From Betaproteobacteria bacterium (GTDB lineage: Bacteria > Verrucomicrobiota > Verrucomicrobiia > Methylacidiphilales > UBA1321), in NCBI GenBank assembly GCA_903970275.1, contig CAJCIA010000039.1, positions 1-64,000 on the forward strand: a stretch of 64,000 nt of DNA. Direction: 5' to 3'. A model generated the notes under the pieces. That model did not search any database, was not told the origin of the DNA, and saw only the letters and a list, made by a program, of their open reading frames with translations. Position numbers and translations under genes: made by a program. Below, piece after piece: positions 8,364-17,897 of this stretch (position 1 is the stretch's first letter; the number at the start of each line of letters is the position of its first letter).

Positions 8364-9658
8364 TACTCGAACTTCGCCTCTTTTAAAATGAAATCGAGAA
8401 CCGCCTGACGCAGGATCTGCTGCCGCAGTCCGCCCAGCGCATTGTTCTTCTGGATCTTGTCCGCCATCTTCTCGATGGGAATGCCTTCCCGTTGCGCGAG
8501 GAGTCCGATCTGCTGCGCCAGCTGCTCGCGCGTAACCTCGATGTTCTCCTGTTCCGCGATGCGATTGGCGACAAACTTGAATTTCACCAGCTCCTTCGCG
8601 CTCTTCGAGGCATTGGCAAAAATCTCGTCCTTCTTCTCCTCCAGCACGTTGGCCGCGATGCCGCGCGCCTGATTTTCCGCCACGATGTCGTAGACCGCCG
8701 CGTGGGTCTCTTCCTCGACTGCGGTGGGCGGGAGGTCGAAGTCCACCGCTGCGATCAGCTTCTGCATGACCTCGCTGCGCGTGGCGCGATCCGCCTGCGC
8801 TTCCTTCTCCGCCTTCAGGTTCTCTTTCACGCGCTCCTTGAGCGGGGCGAGGTCCATCTGCGCCAGCTCCTGCGCGAAGGCATCGTCGATCGGCGGCGCC
8901 TTCTTGAGCTTGATGTCGATGAGCTCGACCTCGTACTGCGCCTTGTGACCCGCGACGGCCTTCTGCGGGAAGTCAGCCGGAAATTCGATTTCAATCGTCC
9001 GCTTTTCACCGCGGTTCAAGCCAACCAGCTGCTCGGCGAACTTCGGCAGGAACCCTTCCGCACGCATCCAGAGCCAGAACTGCGCGTTGTGGCCAAGCTG
9101 CTTCACGTCCGGCACAAGTTCAACGATCGGCGTGCCCTCCAGCGTGCCGCTGTAGGTGATGACCGCAAAATCGTCCATCGCCACCGGGCGCACGGGCGCG
9201 TCCTCGAACGTCGCACGCTGGTTGGCCAGGTTCTCCAACGCCTTGTCGACGTCGGCGTCGGTCACCTCGGTCTCCTGCTTCTTCAGCACGAGTCCCTTGT
9301 AGGTGGGCATGGCAAAATCGGGCACCACTTCCACCATGGTGGAGAAGCTCAGCGACATGCCGGGCTGGTACTTCACGTCCTCGATCTCCGGCGCGCTGAC
9401 CACGCGGAGCTTCTTCTCCTCGACCGCCTCGCGGTAGGCCTCGGGCACCAGCGTGCGCTGCGTCTCGCTCTCGATGTCCTTGCCGTAGCGCTTCAGGACG
9501 ATGGTGCGCGGCGCATGGCCGGGCCGAAATCCGGGGATGCGTGCCCCGCGCTGAAAGTCGCTCGCCACGCGCTCGTACGCCTCCTGGACCCGGTTCGCCG
9601 GCACCTCGATCTTTAACCGTTTCTTACAGGGGGCGACGTCTTCAAGCGTGATAGTCAT
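8363..9658 (-). CDS. tig: Trigger factor, ribosome-associated chaperone
   Basis: From ATG 9658 the protein has 431 residues. The N-terminal ribosome-binding domain contains [13 protein letters not shown] (about residues 39-51), the G-F-R-x-G-x-x-P signature that docks on L23. An FKBP-type peptidyl-prolyl isomerase domain follows (about 160-245), then the helical C-terminal chaperone domain. GGAGGG-like purines (GGAGGG, then CTCCC before ATG) set this start; the longer frame from 9697 adds 13 residues with no family match. It is the first gene of tig-clpP-clpX, an order common in bacteria, linking folding of new chains to their degradation. Confidence 0.96.
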   Translation of the reverse strand: MTITLEDVAPCKKRLKIEVPANRVQEAYERVASDFQRGARIPGFRPGHAPRTIVLKRYGKDIESETQRTLVPEAYREAVEEKKLRVVSAPEIEDVKYQPGMSLSFSTMVEVVPDFAMPTYKGLVLKKQETEVTDADVDKALENLANQRATFEDAPVRPVAMDDFAVITYSGTLEGTPIVELVPDVKQLGHNAQFWLWMRAEGFLPKFAEQLVGLNRGEKRTIEIEFPADFPQKAVAGHKAQYEVELIDIKLKKAPPIDDAFAQELAQMDLAPLKERVKENLKAEKEAQADRATRSEVMQKLIAAVDFDLPPTAVEEETHAAVYDIVAENQARGIAANVLEEKKDEIFANASKSAKELVKFKFVANRIAEQENIEVTREQLAQQIGLLAQREGIPIEKMADKIQKNNALGGLRQQILRQAVLDFILKEAKFE

Positions 9659-9759
9659 GGGAGCCCTCCAGCCTAAATCAGGAGGGGGCCAATTCAATCC
9701 TTATTCTCCCTCGCGTGGGGACGATTCCTTTAGGACGGTTCCTGAGCCGCAGTGCTTTC

Positions 9760-12270
9760 ATGTTCCCGACCTCACTGCTTCCCCTTTCCCCGGCTGCGCT
9801 GACCCGAAAGGAAGGCAAGATCCTGTGGCGCCGACACGGCCGGGCGCTCCAGCTTTCGCGCGTTCTTGCCCTCACGCTCACGTTGCTGGGCTTCGCCCTC
9901 TTTCTCGGAATCCTCAGCCCGATGGAAGGCCTGCGCAATTTCATTGCGGAGAAGACCAAGACCGATAGCGCCGTCTGCTTCGTCCTAACCGGCCTGGCGC
10001 TGCTGATGGGTCCGCTTGGCTCCGCGCGGCGCCCGAAGCGGGTGGCGGCCGCGATTTGTCGTTATGCGGTGCTGGCCATGGCCCTGGGCCGCCTTCTCGT
10101 TCACCTGCTGGCACGGCAGGAGGACTTTGTGCCCCCGGCGCTGACGCACCTTTTCCCCTCCGGCTTCATGGCGCCCCACATTGCGGCAGCCCTGGTCTTC
10201 AACACGATCGCCATCGGCCTGCTCGGACGGGGGCCGCGCCGCACCAATGCGTCGCAAATCCTGGCCTTGGTCGGACTGTTCGCCGCCTTCTTCGGGGTGA
10301 TCGGGCATCTCTTCCATGCGGAAATTTTCATCTCCGGTTTGCAGGGCACCAATTTGCGCCCGTTCACCCTGGTGGGTTTGCTCCTGCTCAGCAGCTCGAC
10401 CGTCCTGGCGCGCCCGAACCGCGGGGTGGTGGCGCGGCTCTTCGCGGACGACCCCGCCGGGATCGTTGCGCGCCGGCTCTTTGCTCCCGCGCTGCTGGCT
10501 CCGGTGGCGATCGGCTGGATCGCGTGCATCGGCTGGCGTTCGGATTACTACGACGCTGGCTTTGCCTGCTCCCTCCTCGTGATCGGCAGCATGGGCGTGC
10601 TGGGCGTGATGTCGGTCTGCTGCATGATCGAGCTGACGCGCAGCGAGCGGGAGCGGCGGCGACTGGCCGAGATCCACCTGGCGAGCGAAAGCCGCATGCG
10701 TGGCGCGCGCGAGGCGTTGCGCATGAAGTCGAATTTCGTCGCCAACGTCAGCCACGAGCTCCGCACGCCGATGAACGGCATTCTGGGCATGACAAGCCTG
10801 CTGCTGGGCTCCGATCTTCTGCCCGAACAGCGCGAGCAGGCCGAGACCATCCGCCAGAGCGGCGAGGCGCTGCTAACCTTGGTGAACGAGATTCTCGATT
10901 TCTCCAAGGTCGAGGCCGGCAAGATCGAGTTCGAGCAAAAGCCCTTCTCGATTCAGACCTGCCTCGACGACGTGATCGCGCTGCTCAGCCCCAGCGCGCG
11001 GCGCGGCCGCATTAACCTGTTGGGTTACGTCGCGCCCGGCACGCCGTCCACGTTGGTGGGCGACATGCCGCGCTTGCGCCAAGTGCTGATCAACCTGATT
11101 GGCAATGCGCTCAAGTTCACCGACGAGGGCGAGGTGCTGGTCCGCGTCTCCTCCGCCCCGCGCCGCGACGGACGCCCTGAGCTGCACGTGGAGGTGGCCG
11201 ACAGCGGCATCGGCATTTCCCCCGGAGCCATGGACGTACTCTTCCAGCCCTTCCAGCAGGGCGACAACTCGGCCACCCGGCGCCATGGCGGAACCGGCCT
11301 GGGACTCGCCATCTGCAAGCGGCTGGTCGAGCTTATGGGCGGCTCCATCGGCGTCACCAGCCAGATGGGCGAAGGTTCCAACTTTCGCTTTTCCGTGCCT
11401 CTCACGATGACGGCGACCGAGATCTTGGGCCCGGCTGATCCCCTCCCCGATCACACGCGGCTTGTCCTCGTCACGCTTCCCGGTCGCTATGCCAACCTGC
11501 AACAGAAACAACTGGAAGCGTGGGGAGCTGAGGTGCTCTTGCTCGTCGATCCGCTCGCGGTGGCTCAATTGCCACCCTGTACGGCGATGCTGCTCGACCG
11601 CCAGGCGGATGCCCTTGGCCTCGCCGCCCGGCTGCACCTCGAGCCGCTGTGGAGCAACTGCCCGCGCATCCTGCTCGACTTCGACGAGCCAATCACGGAG
11701 GTCGAGACGACGCTCTTTACCAAGCATTTGCTCAAGCCGCTCAAGCGCAGTCATCTTGCGGCGGCCTTGGAAGAAATCGTCGGCACGCAGGCGGAGGTTC
11801 GCGCCCAGCGCGTGGACACGCAGCCGCTGATGGCGCTCACGCGACCCCTGCGCGTCCTGCTTGCGGAGGACAACTTCATCAACCAGAAGGTCGCCGCCGC
11901 GCTGCTCGGCCGTTTCGGTTATCGCTGCGACATGGCGGCCAACGGCGTTGAGGCGGTCGACGCTGTGCTGCGGCAGCCCTACGACCTCGTGCTGCTCGAC
12001 ATCCAGATGCCGGAAATGGACGGCGTGGAGGCCTGCGCGCTGATGCGGCGCAAGCTGCGCGGCCGCTGTCCGCGCATCGTGGCGCTGACCGCCAACGCCT
12101 TTCCCGGCGCGCGCGAGCAGTACCTCGAGCAGGGCTTTGACGAGTACATTAGCAAGCCGTTGCTGCCTGAAACGCTGCAGCGCATCCTGAACACGACCAC
12201 GGCGAAGGAGCCGCTGCGTTCGCCCAGCACGAGATTGCTTGTGCCCTCGAGCCGTCGCGAGGCAAAATAG
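9760..12270 (+). CDS. Membrane-bound hybrid histidine kinase (HisKA-HATPase-REC)
   Basis: From ATG 9760 it has 836 residues; a GTG at 9715 would add 15. About seven or eight hydrophobic segments fill residues 30-290 and form an integral membrane sensor without a recognised name. HisKA follows with NVSHELRTPMNGILGM (His near 328), then HATPase_c with N, G1 (DSGIGI) and G2 (GGTGLGLAIC) boxes, a degenerate receiver-like linker, and a C-terminal receiver with LLDIQMPEMDG as the phospho-acceptor Asp and the SKPL Lys. It is likely the sensor and first relay of a phosphorelay whose partner is not nearby. xseB starts five bases after its stop. Confidence 0.93.
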   Translation: MFPTSLLPLSPAALTRKEGKILWRRHGRALQLSRVLALTLTLLGFALFLGILSPMEGLRNFIAEKTKTDSAVCFVLTGLALLMGPLGSARRPKRVAAAICRYAVLAMALGRLLVHLLARQEDFVPPALTHLFPSGFMAPHIAAALVFNTIAIGLLGRGPRRTNASQILALVGLFAAFFGVIGHLFHAEIFISGLQGTNLRPFTLVGLLLLSSSTVLARPNRGVVARLFADDPAGIVARRLFAPALLAPVAIGWIACIGWRSDYYDAGFACSLLVIGSMGVLGVMSVCCMIELTRSERERRRLAEIHLASESRMRGAREALRMKSNFVANVSHELRTPMNGILGMTSLLLGSDLLPEQREQAETIRQSGEALLTLVNEILDFSKVEAGKIEFEQKPFSIQTCLDDVIALLSPSARRGRINLLGYVAPGTPSTLVGDMPRLRQVLINLIGNALKFTDEGEVLVRVSSAPRRDGRPELHVEVADSGIGISPGAMDVLFQPFQQGDNSATRRHGGTGLGLAICKRLVELMGGSIGVTSQMGEGSNFRFSVPLTMTATEILGPADPLPDHTRLVLVTLPGRYANLQQKQLEAWGAEVLLLVDPLAVAQLPPCTAMLLDRQADALGLAARLHLEPLWSNCPRILLDFDEPITEVETTLFTKHLLKPLKRSHLAAALEEIVGTQAEVRAQRVDTQPLMALTRPLRVLLAEDNFINQKVAAALLGRFGYRCDMAANGVEAVDAVLRQPYDLVLLDIQMPEMDGVEACALMRRKLRGRCPRIVALTANAFPGAREQYLEQGFDEYISKPLLPETLQRILNTTTAKEPLRSPSTRLLVPSSRREAK

Positions 12271-12275
12271 CGGAC

Positions 12276-12611
12276 ATGAGTCTGCCCGCCGCCGAGCCGC
12301 CTGCCCCGTCGGGTAAGTTCGAGGACCTGCTGGAACGCCTGGAAACGATCGTGGCGGACATGGAAGCGGCCGAGTTGCCGCTGGAAAAACTGCTCTCCAG
12401 CTACGAGGAAGGCATGCGCCTGGTCAAGGCCTGCGGCGACCGGCTGGCCGACGCGGAACAGAAGGTGGAAATCCTCTCCAAGGGCGCATCTTCCACAAGT
12501 CCCGTCAGCGCTACCGCGCCCGTCTCTCCCGAGGTTGCCGCACCGCTTGCGGGTGCGGGCGACACGGCTCTTAGCCCTGCAAAGCCTGAAGAAGAGATTC
12601 GGCTGATTTGA
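12276..12611 (+). CDS. xseB: Exodeoxyribonuclease VII small subunit
   Basis: The 111-residue protein begins with the XseB core FEDLLERLETIVADME...LPLEKLL (about residues 15-41), followed by SYEEGMRLVKAC and the coiled-coil end ADAEQKVEIL. The core is about 65 residues, as usual. The remaining 35 residues are an Ala/Pro/Ser-rich tail of unknown role. With XseA it degrades single-stranded DNA to oligonucleotides; xseA is not in the window. It follows the hybrid kinase by five bases and precedes a secreted protein gene by 19, so the three are likely one transcript although unrelated in function. Confidence 0.92.
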   Translation: MSLPAAEPPAPSGKFEDLLERLETIVADMEAAELPLEKLLSSYEEGMRLVKACGDRLADAEQKVEILSKGASSTSPVSATAPVSPEVAAPLAGAGDTALSPAKPEEEIRLI

Positions 12612-12630
12612 CCAGCGTCCGCGTGATTCG

Positions 12631-13239
12631 ATGAACGCGCTGCCCGCTCTTCTCGCCGCCTTGCTTCTGCTTGGTCCGCTGGCGCGGGGCGAGGATCAGG
12701 CGCTTCCGCCCGGCGCGGCAAAAGTCGACCTGGTTTTTCGCGGCGGGCATGAAACCGATCCGCGCGATCACGGGCGGCCGGTGATCCTGATTGCCGCCGC
12801 GCTGGGCGTTCCGCCTGATGTTTTCCGCGAGGCCTTCAGCCACGTTCATCCTGCTTTGCCGGGCGCACCGCCGACCGGGGACCGGGTGCGGCAAAACAAA
12901 CATGAGCTGATGTCACGGCTTGCACCCTACGGCGTAACCGATGAGCGACTGAACGAGGTTTCCAACTACTACCGCTACCGCAGCTGGGCCGGTGAGTTGT
13001 GGCGGCACGCGGACGCCATCGGCTATGCCCTGGTAAAAAACGGCAAGGTAGTTTCGTTGACGATCACAAATCCAGGAGCGGGATATACCACCCCGCCGGC
13101 GGTGTCCGTGCCGGGAGTGGCTCTGACGGTCCATCCGCTGGCCAAGCTGGCCTTTGGAACTGATCTCGCCCGCAACGGGTCGATCGCGGCCGTTGCGTCC
13201 GCTCCGCTGGGTGACGGGAAAACGTCTCCCGCAAACTAG
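12631..13239 (+). CDS. Secreted protein of unknown function
   Basis: I recognise no named family. The 202-residue protein starts with a clear signal peptide (ALLAALLLLGPLARG, cleaved near residue 20). The mature part has DHGRPVILIAAALGVPPDVFREAFSHV (about 46-72), a helical region with SRLAPYGVTDERLNEVSNYYRYR, and a C-terminal beta section with SLTITNPGAGYTTPPAVSV. The last motif resembles short repeats seen in beta-rich surface proteins, where N-P-G-x-G-Y-T-x-P-P-x-V is common. It is probably periplasmic or surface-exposed. It is the last gene of the hybrid kinase-xseB group and ends at an inverted pair of family A repeats. Confidence 0.7.
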   Translation: MNALPALLAALLLLGPLARGEDQALPPGAAKVDLVFRGGHETDPRDHGRPVILIAAALGVPPDVFREAFSHVHPALPGAPPTGDRVRQNKHELMSRLAPYGVTDERLNEVSNYYRYRSWAGELWRHADAIGYALVKNGKVVSLTITNPGAGYTTPPAVSVPGVALTVHPLAKLAFGTDLARNGSIAAVASAPLGDGKTSPAN

Positions 13240-13257
13240 TGGGCGCGTTGCAGCCCA

Positions 13258-13326
13258 GTAGCGGCGTTCTATGACCGCCGCCGAACATCCATCGGCTCGC
13301 GTGGGCGGTCGTAGACCGCCGCTACA
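13258..13326. repeat. Family A repeat, inverted pair (REPIN-like)
   Basis: A left copy in reverse orientation (GTAGCGGCGTTCTATGACCG at 13258-13277) and a right copy in forward orientation (GGCGGTCGTAGACCGCCGCT from 13303) match as complements over 22 bases with two mismatches. The loop contains GAACATCC. It lies between the ends of two convergent genes and may also end both transcripts. A second element with the same plan, including GAACATCC, is at 45245-45314. Confidence 0.75.
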
Positions 13327-13345
13327 ATAACCGCGTTTCGACCCT

Positions 13346-15253
13346 CTACTCCCCCTTTAGCGGAATCGATCCTTCCACCCCTGTCGGTGCGATCGCATCC
13401 GTCTTTAGCACGGGATCGGGGGGCGCGGCGGGCTCGTCGAGCAGGCCCTTCTTGCGCAACTGCGCTTCCATCGCGAGATCCATGACCAGATCGGCGAGCG
13501 CTTGCGTGCCCTCGTCCAGCTTCGCGTTGGCCACTTTAAGTTCCGCCACGTTCTCGCTTTCCAGCGCCTGCTCCACCGCGTGCATCAGGGACTCGATCTC
13601 CTTCACCTCGGCAGGGACGATCAGCGCGCCGACCTGTGCCAGCGCCTTGCGGGTGGCGCCGAGCATGTCGCCGCTCTTGCGCTTGGTCTCGATCCACTGG
13701 CGTTGCGCGATGTCGTCGAAGGCGTGCTCCACTGATTCCGCAACCATCTTCTCCACGTCCTCGTCGCGCACATCGACGGCGCTCGTGAGCTGCACCACTT
13801 TCTGGTGCCCCGTCTTCACGTCCCGCGCGAGCACACCGAGGATGCCGTTCGCATCGATCTCAAATTGCACGCCCACCCGCGGAACCCCTTTCGGCGCCGG
13901 CTCAAACTCAAGGTCAAACTGGCCGAGCGACCAGTTGTCCTTGGCGAGTTCGCGCTCGCCCTGCAGCACCTGGATCTTCATCGATTTCTGGTTGTCCACG
14001 GCGGTGGTAAAGAGCTCGCCAGCCTTGGTCGGAATCGTTGTGTTGCGCGGAATGATCACGTTCATCAGCCCGCCGAACGTCTCGATGCCGAGCGACAGAG
14101 GCGTCACGTCGAGCAGCACCATGTTTTGCACGCCGCCCTCGAGGATGCCGGCCTGGATCGTTGCGCCCAGTGCCACCGCCTCATCCGGATTTGCGTTCGT
14201 GTTCGGCTCCCGCCCGAAAATCTCCCGCACCAGCGTGTGCACCAGTGGCATGCGCGTCTGGCCGCCCACCAGAATCACGTCGTCCAGCTCAGCCGGTTTC
14301 AGCTTGGCGTCGCTCAGCGAACGCAGGCAGTGCCCGCGTGTCCGCTGCACAATGGGTCGCGCCAAAATCTCCAGCTGCTCACGTGTCACGGTAGTGGAGA
14401 AACTCTGCTCGCCCTTGGCAAACGGAATTTCCACCCGCGTCTCCGTTTCCATCGAAAGCCGGATCTTCGCGTTTTCCGCTTCCTCATGCAGCCGCGCCAC
14501 CAGCGCCGCATCGATGTTCGTCTTGAGGTCTGCGGCCAGCCGGCGCGCCAGTTCGTCGGTTAATGCCGCGTCGATGTCGTCCCCGCCCAGGCGCGTGTTG
14601 CCGTTCGTTGCCAGAACCTGAAAGACGCCTTCGTTCAGTTCGAGGATCGAAATATCAAACGTGCCGCCGCCAAGATCGTAAACCGCAATCTTCGATTTCT
14701 CCTTCAGCCGATCAAGCCCGTAGGCCAGTGCCGCGGCCGTCGGCTCGTTGACGATCCGCGCCACCTCCAGCCCCGCGAGCCGGCCGGCCTCCTTCGTCGC
14801 ATTGCGCTGAGCGTCATTAAAATAAGCGGGCACGGTGATAACCGCGCGCGTGACGCTTTCGCCCAGCGAGCGCTCCACATCGGCCTTTAGCTTCTTGAGC
14901 ACCTCCGCGGAAATCTCCTCCGGCGACCAGGCGCGGCCCGGTAGTTCCACCCGCACCGGTTCGTTGCCTTGGCCGGCGATCGGATAGCCAACAATCATCT
15001 CCTCCTGCGACAGCTCGCTGCCGCGCCGGCCCATGAAGCGCTTGATCGAAGAAACCGTCTCGCGCGGCTTGAGCCCGCGCACGCGCTTGGCCGCCGCGCC
15101 AACCAGCGGCGCCTGGCCCGCTCCCGGAAAATGAACCACGCTGGGCGTCAGCCGTCGGCCGTCCGCATCGGCAATCAGCACCGGAAACCCGGCATCCATC
15201 ACGCCCACCAGGGAGTTGGTCGTGCCCAGATCGATGCCGACAATTTTGCTCAT
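13346..15253 (-). CDS. Hsp70 family chaperone (DnaK/HscA-like)
   Basis: The 635-residue protein has the complete Hsp70 ATPase: [11 protein letters not shown] (residues 5-15), the phosphate-2 motif [23 protein letters not shown] and [13 protein letters not shown]. The substrate-binding domain ([14 protein letters not shown] onward) and a helical lid follow. The order [15 protein letters not shown] is closer to HscA than to classical DnaK, and the C-terminus lacks the acidic E-E-V-D-type tail. No grpE, dnaJ, hscB or Fe-S cluster genes adjoin it, so it is likely an additional Hsp70 and its client is unknown. It is divergent from the VapD operon. Confidence 0.93.
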   Translation of the reverse strand: MSKIVGIDLGTTNSLVGVMDAGFPVLIADADGRRLTPSVVHFPGAGQAPLVGAAAKRVRGLKPRETVSSIKRFMGRRGSELSQEEMIVGYPIAGQGNEPVRVELPGRAWSPEEISAEVLKKLKADVERSLGESVTRAVITVPAYFNDAQRNATKEAGRLAGLEVARIVNEPTAAALAYGLDRLKEKSKIAVYDLGGGTFDISILELNEGVFQVLATNGNTRLGGDDIDAALTDELARRLAADLKTNIDAALVARLHEEAENAKIRLSMETETRVEIPFAKGEQSFSTTVTREQLEILARPIVQRTRGHCLRSLSDAKLKPAELDDVILVGGQTRMPLVHTLVREIFGREPNTNANPDEAVALGATIQAGILEGGVQNMVLLDVTPLSLGIETFGGLMNVIIPRNTTIPTKAGELFTTAVDNQKSMKIQVLQGERELAKDNWSLGQFDLEFEPAPKGVPRVGVQFEIDANGILGVLARDVKTGHQKVVQLTSAVDVRDEDVEKMVAESVEHAFDDIAQRQWIETKRKSGDMLGATRKALAQVGALIVPAEVKEIESLMHAVEQALESENVAELKVANAKLDEGTQALADLVMDLAMEAQLRKKGLLDEPAAPPDPVLKTDAIAPTGVEGSIPLKGE

Positions 15254-15286
15254 ACCCTCGCAACGTAGCGCGCCTCTCGGAGCGCT

Positions 15287-15300
15287 GTCAAAATTATGAC
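15287..15300. promoter_or_regulatory. Possible operator: near-palindrome between divergent genes
   Basis: GTCAAAATTATGAC reads nearly the same on both strands (12 of 14 positions, arms GTCA and TGAC). It lies in the 97-bp spacer between the Hsp70 gene and the VapD operon, in an AT-rich patch. A dimeric regulator could bind here, the VapD antitoxin pair being one candidate. This is inferred from position and symmetry only. Confidence 0.25.
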
Positions 15301-15350
15301 TTAGCGGGCAATGATTTGATCTTCGCTCCAGCAGTCGCTACTCTCCATTC

Positions 15351-15557
15351 ATGATCAGACCGCTGATTGATCCAGCCCCGGTCGTTCCTCTAGGCCGATT
15401 TAAGACGTTTGGTCCCTTGGGACCCAAATATGAGATCGTGGGCACCGGACGCCAGGGACCAAACAAAGAGTGGCTGGTCCCTATCCGGCTCGTGGATTCA
15501 GGCGAACAAATGGAATATAGATACTCCCGCGTGCAGCAGGACCCTGATGCCCGCTGA
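15351..15557 (+). CDS. VapX-like / DUF5397 antitoxin partner of VapD
   Basis: The 68-residue protein carries GRFKTFGPLGPKYEIVGTGR (about residues 15-34), the G-x-x-x-x-F-G-x-x-G-P-x-Y-E-V core of the small DUF5397 proteins that precede vapD genes. A strand-rich end with WLVPIRLVDSG follows. Its TGA stop shares one base with the vapD ATG (TGATG), the tight coupling usual for an antitoxin made in step with its toxin. It probably binds and blocks VapD; this rests on family context and gene order. A frame on the opposite strand over this gene has no family features. Confidence 0.72.
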   Translation: MIRPLIDPAPVVPLGRFKTFGPLGPKYEIVGTGRQGPNKEWLVPIRLVDSGEQMEYRYSRVQQDPDAR

Positions 15558-15844
15558 TGTTTGCGGTCGCCTTTGATCTTACGGTCGCCGACGCGGAGCG
15601 ACAACACCCCAAGGGCGTTTCCCAAGCTTACACTGACATTGGGGCCACTCTTTCCGGCTTTGGATTCAAGCGCGTTCAAGGCAGCCTATACGTGACGGAA
15701 AACGAGAACATGGCGAATCTTTTCGCCGCCTTGGAAGCCTTACGCGCCTTCGAATGGTTTCCTCACTCGGTCCGAGACATTCGCGCTTTTCGCCTCGAAC
15801 AGTGGTCTGACTTTACACCGCTCATGAAACGCGGAATCTCATGA
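15557..15844 (+). CDS. vapD: VapD family endoribonuclease toxin
   Basis: The 95-residue protein matches VapD from end to end: FAVAFDL at the N-terminus with the conserved Asp7, AYTDIGATLSGFGFKRVQGS in the middle, and the strongly conserved SVRDIRAFRLEQWSDFTPL near the C-terminus. VapD proteins are small ribonucleases with a Cas2-like ferredoxin fold that act as dimers; in Haemophilus and Helicobacter they are linked to persistence. The upstream DUF5397 gene overlaps it by one base. The downstream solute-binding lipoprotein gene overlaps its stop by four bases (ATGA), which is not usual for vapD. Confidence 0.9.
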   Translation: MFAVAFDLTVADAERQHPKGVSQAYTDIGATLSGFGFKRVQGSLYVTENENMANLFAALEALRAFEWFPHSVRDIRAFRLEQWSDFTPLMKRGIS

Positions 15845-16626
15845 TCCGCTCTCTCTTCTTTTCCATCTCTGCGCTCTTTCTTGCCGTTGCACTCACCGCC
15901 TGCACTGGCGGCAACCAGCCGCTGATCATCGGCATGGAACTCAACTACCCGCCCTTCGAGATGACCGATGCGGACGGCAACCCGACCGGCGTGGGCGTCG
16001 ATCTCGCCCATGCGCTCGGCACCTATCTTCATCGCGAGATCGAGATTCAGAACATGCCGTTTGAGGGCCTGATTCCGGCGCTGAAGACCGGGCGCATCGA
16101 CCTGATCATCTCCTCGATGACCGCCACGGACGAGCGACGGCAGTCGATCGATTTTTCCGATCCCTATCTCTCCACTGGCCTCTCCATCCTCGTAAGGAAA
16201 GACAGCTCGATCCAGGGCATCGGCGACCTCGACAAGCCGGGGGTCAACGTCGTGGTCAAGACTGGCACCACCAGCGCGACGTATGCGCGAGACCACCTCA
16301 CCCACGCGAACGTGCTGGTCTTTCCCGAGGACTCAACCTGCGCGCTCGAGGTCATCCAGGGCAAAGCCGATGCCTTCATCTACGACCAGATGTCCATCTA
16401 TCAGTTCGCGAAGAAACATCCCGAAAGCACCCGCGGGTTGCTCGCTCCCTTCCAACACGAGTCCTGGGCCATCGGCATCCGCAAGGGCAACACGGCGCTG
16501 GCGACCCAGGTGAACGCCTTCCTCAAGGATTTCCGCGACCACCACGGATTCGACGCGCTGGGTGACAAATACCTGAAGGCCGACAAGGAAGCCTTCCGCC
16601 AGATGGGGTTTCCCTTTTACTTTTAA
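15841..16626 (+). CDS. Solute-binding lipoprotein, amino-acid ABC transporter family 3
   Basis: The 261-residue protein has a lipoprotein signal (ALTAC, Cys21). The mature part is an SBP_bac_3 domain with IIGMELNYPPFEMTDADGNP (about 28-47), GVGVDLAHALG, GLIPALKTGRIDLIISSMTAT and the ligand-binding DFSDPYLSTG. Such proteins bind polar amino acids or related solutes in the periplasm for ABC permeases. No permease or ATPase gene is nearby, so it must serve a transporter elsewhere or act as a sensor input. Its ATG overlaps the vapD stop codon by four bases, so it is translated with the toxin-antitoxin pair. Confidence 0.92.
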   Translation: MIRSLFFSISALFLAVALTACTGGNQPLIIGMELNYPPFEMTDADGNPTGVGVDLAHALGTYLHREIEIQNMPFEGLIPALKTGRIDLIISSMTATDERRQSIDFSDPYLSTGLSILVRKDSSIQGIGDLDKPGVNVVVKTGTTSATYARDHLTHANVLVFPEDSTCALEVIQGKADAFIYDQMSIYQFAKKHPESTRGLLAPFQHESWAIGIRKGNTALATQVNAFLKDFRDHHGFDALGDKYLKADKEAFRQMGFPFYF

Positions 16627-16831
16627 GGCCGCGGGCCCGACGCCTGTGAGGCGCTTTCCAAGGTGGCCGTCGGCCTCCGGGCGCGGACTGAAAGCGGACA
16701 AGCTTCCTCTTAGCGTCCGTCGCCCCTAGGTCGACGGCTACCTCCGTGTTCCTGCTGCCGCGACATAAAAGCGAGCCGCCACGGCGCCTGCCTCGACACC
16801 GCGCACGGCAACCATTACCCTTCCCGCCAGC

Positions 16832-16904
<73 letters not shown>

Positions 16905-16949
16905 TTCGGCGTATGCCTGGGGGAACGCCGGCGGATTCCCGCACCAGCT

Positions 16950-17621
16950 TTACCTCATGCTGTTCAGCAGCGCGTAGAGGTGATTTGCCGACGCAGGCCG
17001 CGGCACCTTGCCGCCCAGAATGTCGCGCACATAGATTCCATCACCGTACGCCTCCTGGTTGCAATCGTCGTCCACCTGCACTGAGGTACCGCCCAGCGTC
17101 GCGCCGCCGTAAAGACCGCCCGTCTCCTTATAGATAATCATTGAGTGCCGCCGCAATTCGTCGGTCGACTCCCCTTCCCGCGCGGTATCGCCGCCTGCCG
17201 TGCCGGTAGCCTGCGCATCGAAGCCTACCTTGCCGGGGCTCGTGAACATCCGGACCGCCGCGTCCGAATTGAGAATGATGATGTAGCGGATGGTCGTGAA
17301 TCCGATTTGCGCGCCGATCGTCCCGCCGCTCGTGGTGAAGGCCACCGGGGCCGACCACGTCGGGTGCGCATCACCCAAATAGTGCAGAAGGACGATCCCC
17401 TCGCCGCCTTGACCACCAATGCCCAAACCCGCCTTGGTGATCGTGCCGATGGCCACACCCCGCGCGTGGGCCAGCACCTCCGCTGGAATGGGATCAACCG
17501 AGCCCTGCCGCTCCTCGACGATATGGGTCGCGGTGCGAATCCGCTGATGCAGGCTGTCCGCCCGGACGAGCGCAGGAGATAACATCAGCAAAGCAAGGGA
17601 ACAAAGGGCGAGGATTTTCAT
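16950..17621 (-). CDS. SYLF/Ysc84 domain lipid-binding protein, secreted
   Basis: From ATG 17621 it has 223 residues with a Sec signal peptide (LALCSLALLMLSPALVRA). The mature part is a SYLF (DUF500/Ysc84) domain: ARGVAIGTITKAGLGIGGQGG, then the conserved GGTIGAQIGFTTIRYIIIL (about 109-127), VRMFTSPGKVGFDAQATG and GLYGGATLGGTSVQVDDDCN (about 177-196). The domain binds phosphoinositides in eukaryotes and membranes in bacteria, where its role is not settled. The earlier ATG at 17651 would put ten polar residues before the signal peptide. It converges on the tRNA gene. Confidence 0.9.
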   Translation of the reverse strand: MKILALCSLALLMLSPALVRADSLHQRIRTATHIVEERQGSVDPIPAEVLAHARGVAIGTITKAGLGIGGQGGEGIVLLHYLGDAHPTWSAPVAFTTSGGTIGAQIGFTTIRYIIILNSDAAVRMFTSPGKVGFDAQATGTAGGDTAREGESTDELRRHSMIIYKETGGLYGGATLGGTSVQVDDDCNQEAYGDGIYVRDILGGKVPRPASANHLYALLNSMR

Positions 17622-17897
17622 GTCGTGGATGCCAAGTGTGGCTCTCGGCATCGGAATGAAAAGCCCGTTGTTCGCTGGTGCCTCGGGCTTGCATGACCCG
17701 AATAAAGGGAAAGTTCGGCCTACCTTTCCTTACTTTCCGGCAATATCTGCCGTAACATCTCACCTTGGATGATGGAAGATATTGAGAGGCTGAGAAAGAT
17801 AGGAAGCACAAGTCGTTTTCCCTTGGGTGTTTATGATAGTTCCAAGGCACTCAGTCCATCACGCTTTCTCCCCACGGTTTGCCCTTTGCTACTTGGC

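Noticed and set aside
15338-15679. A 113-codon minus-strand frame over the VapD antitoxin gene
   Set aside because: The plus-strand frame has DUF5397 features and is coupled to vapD; the minus-strand frame has none.
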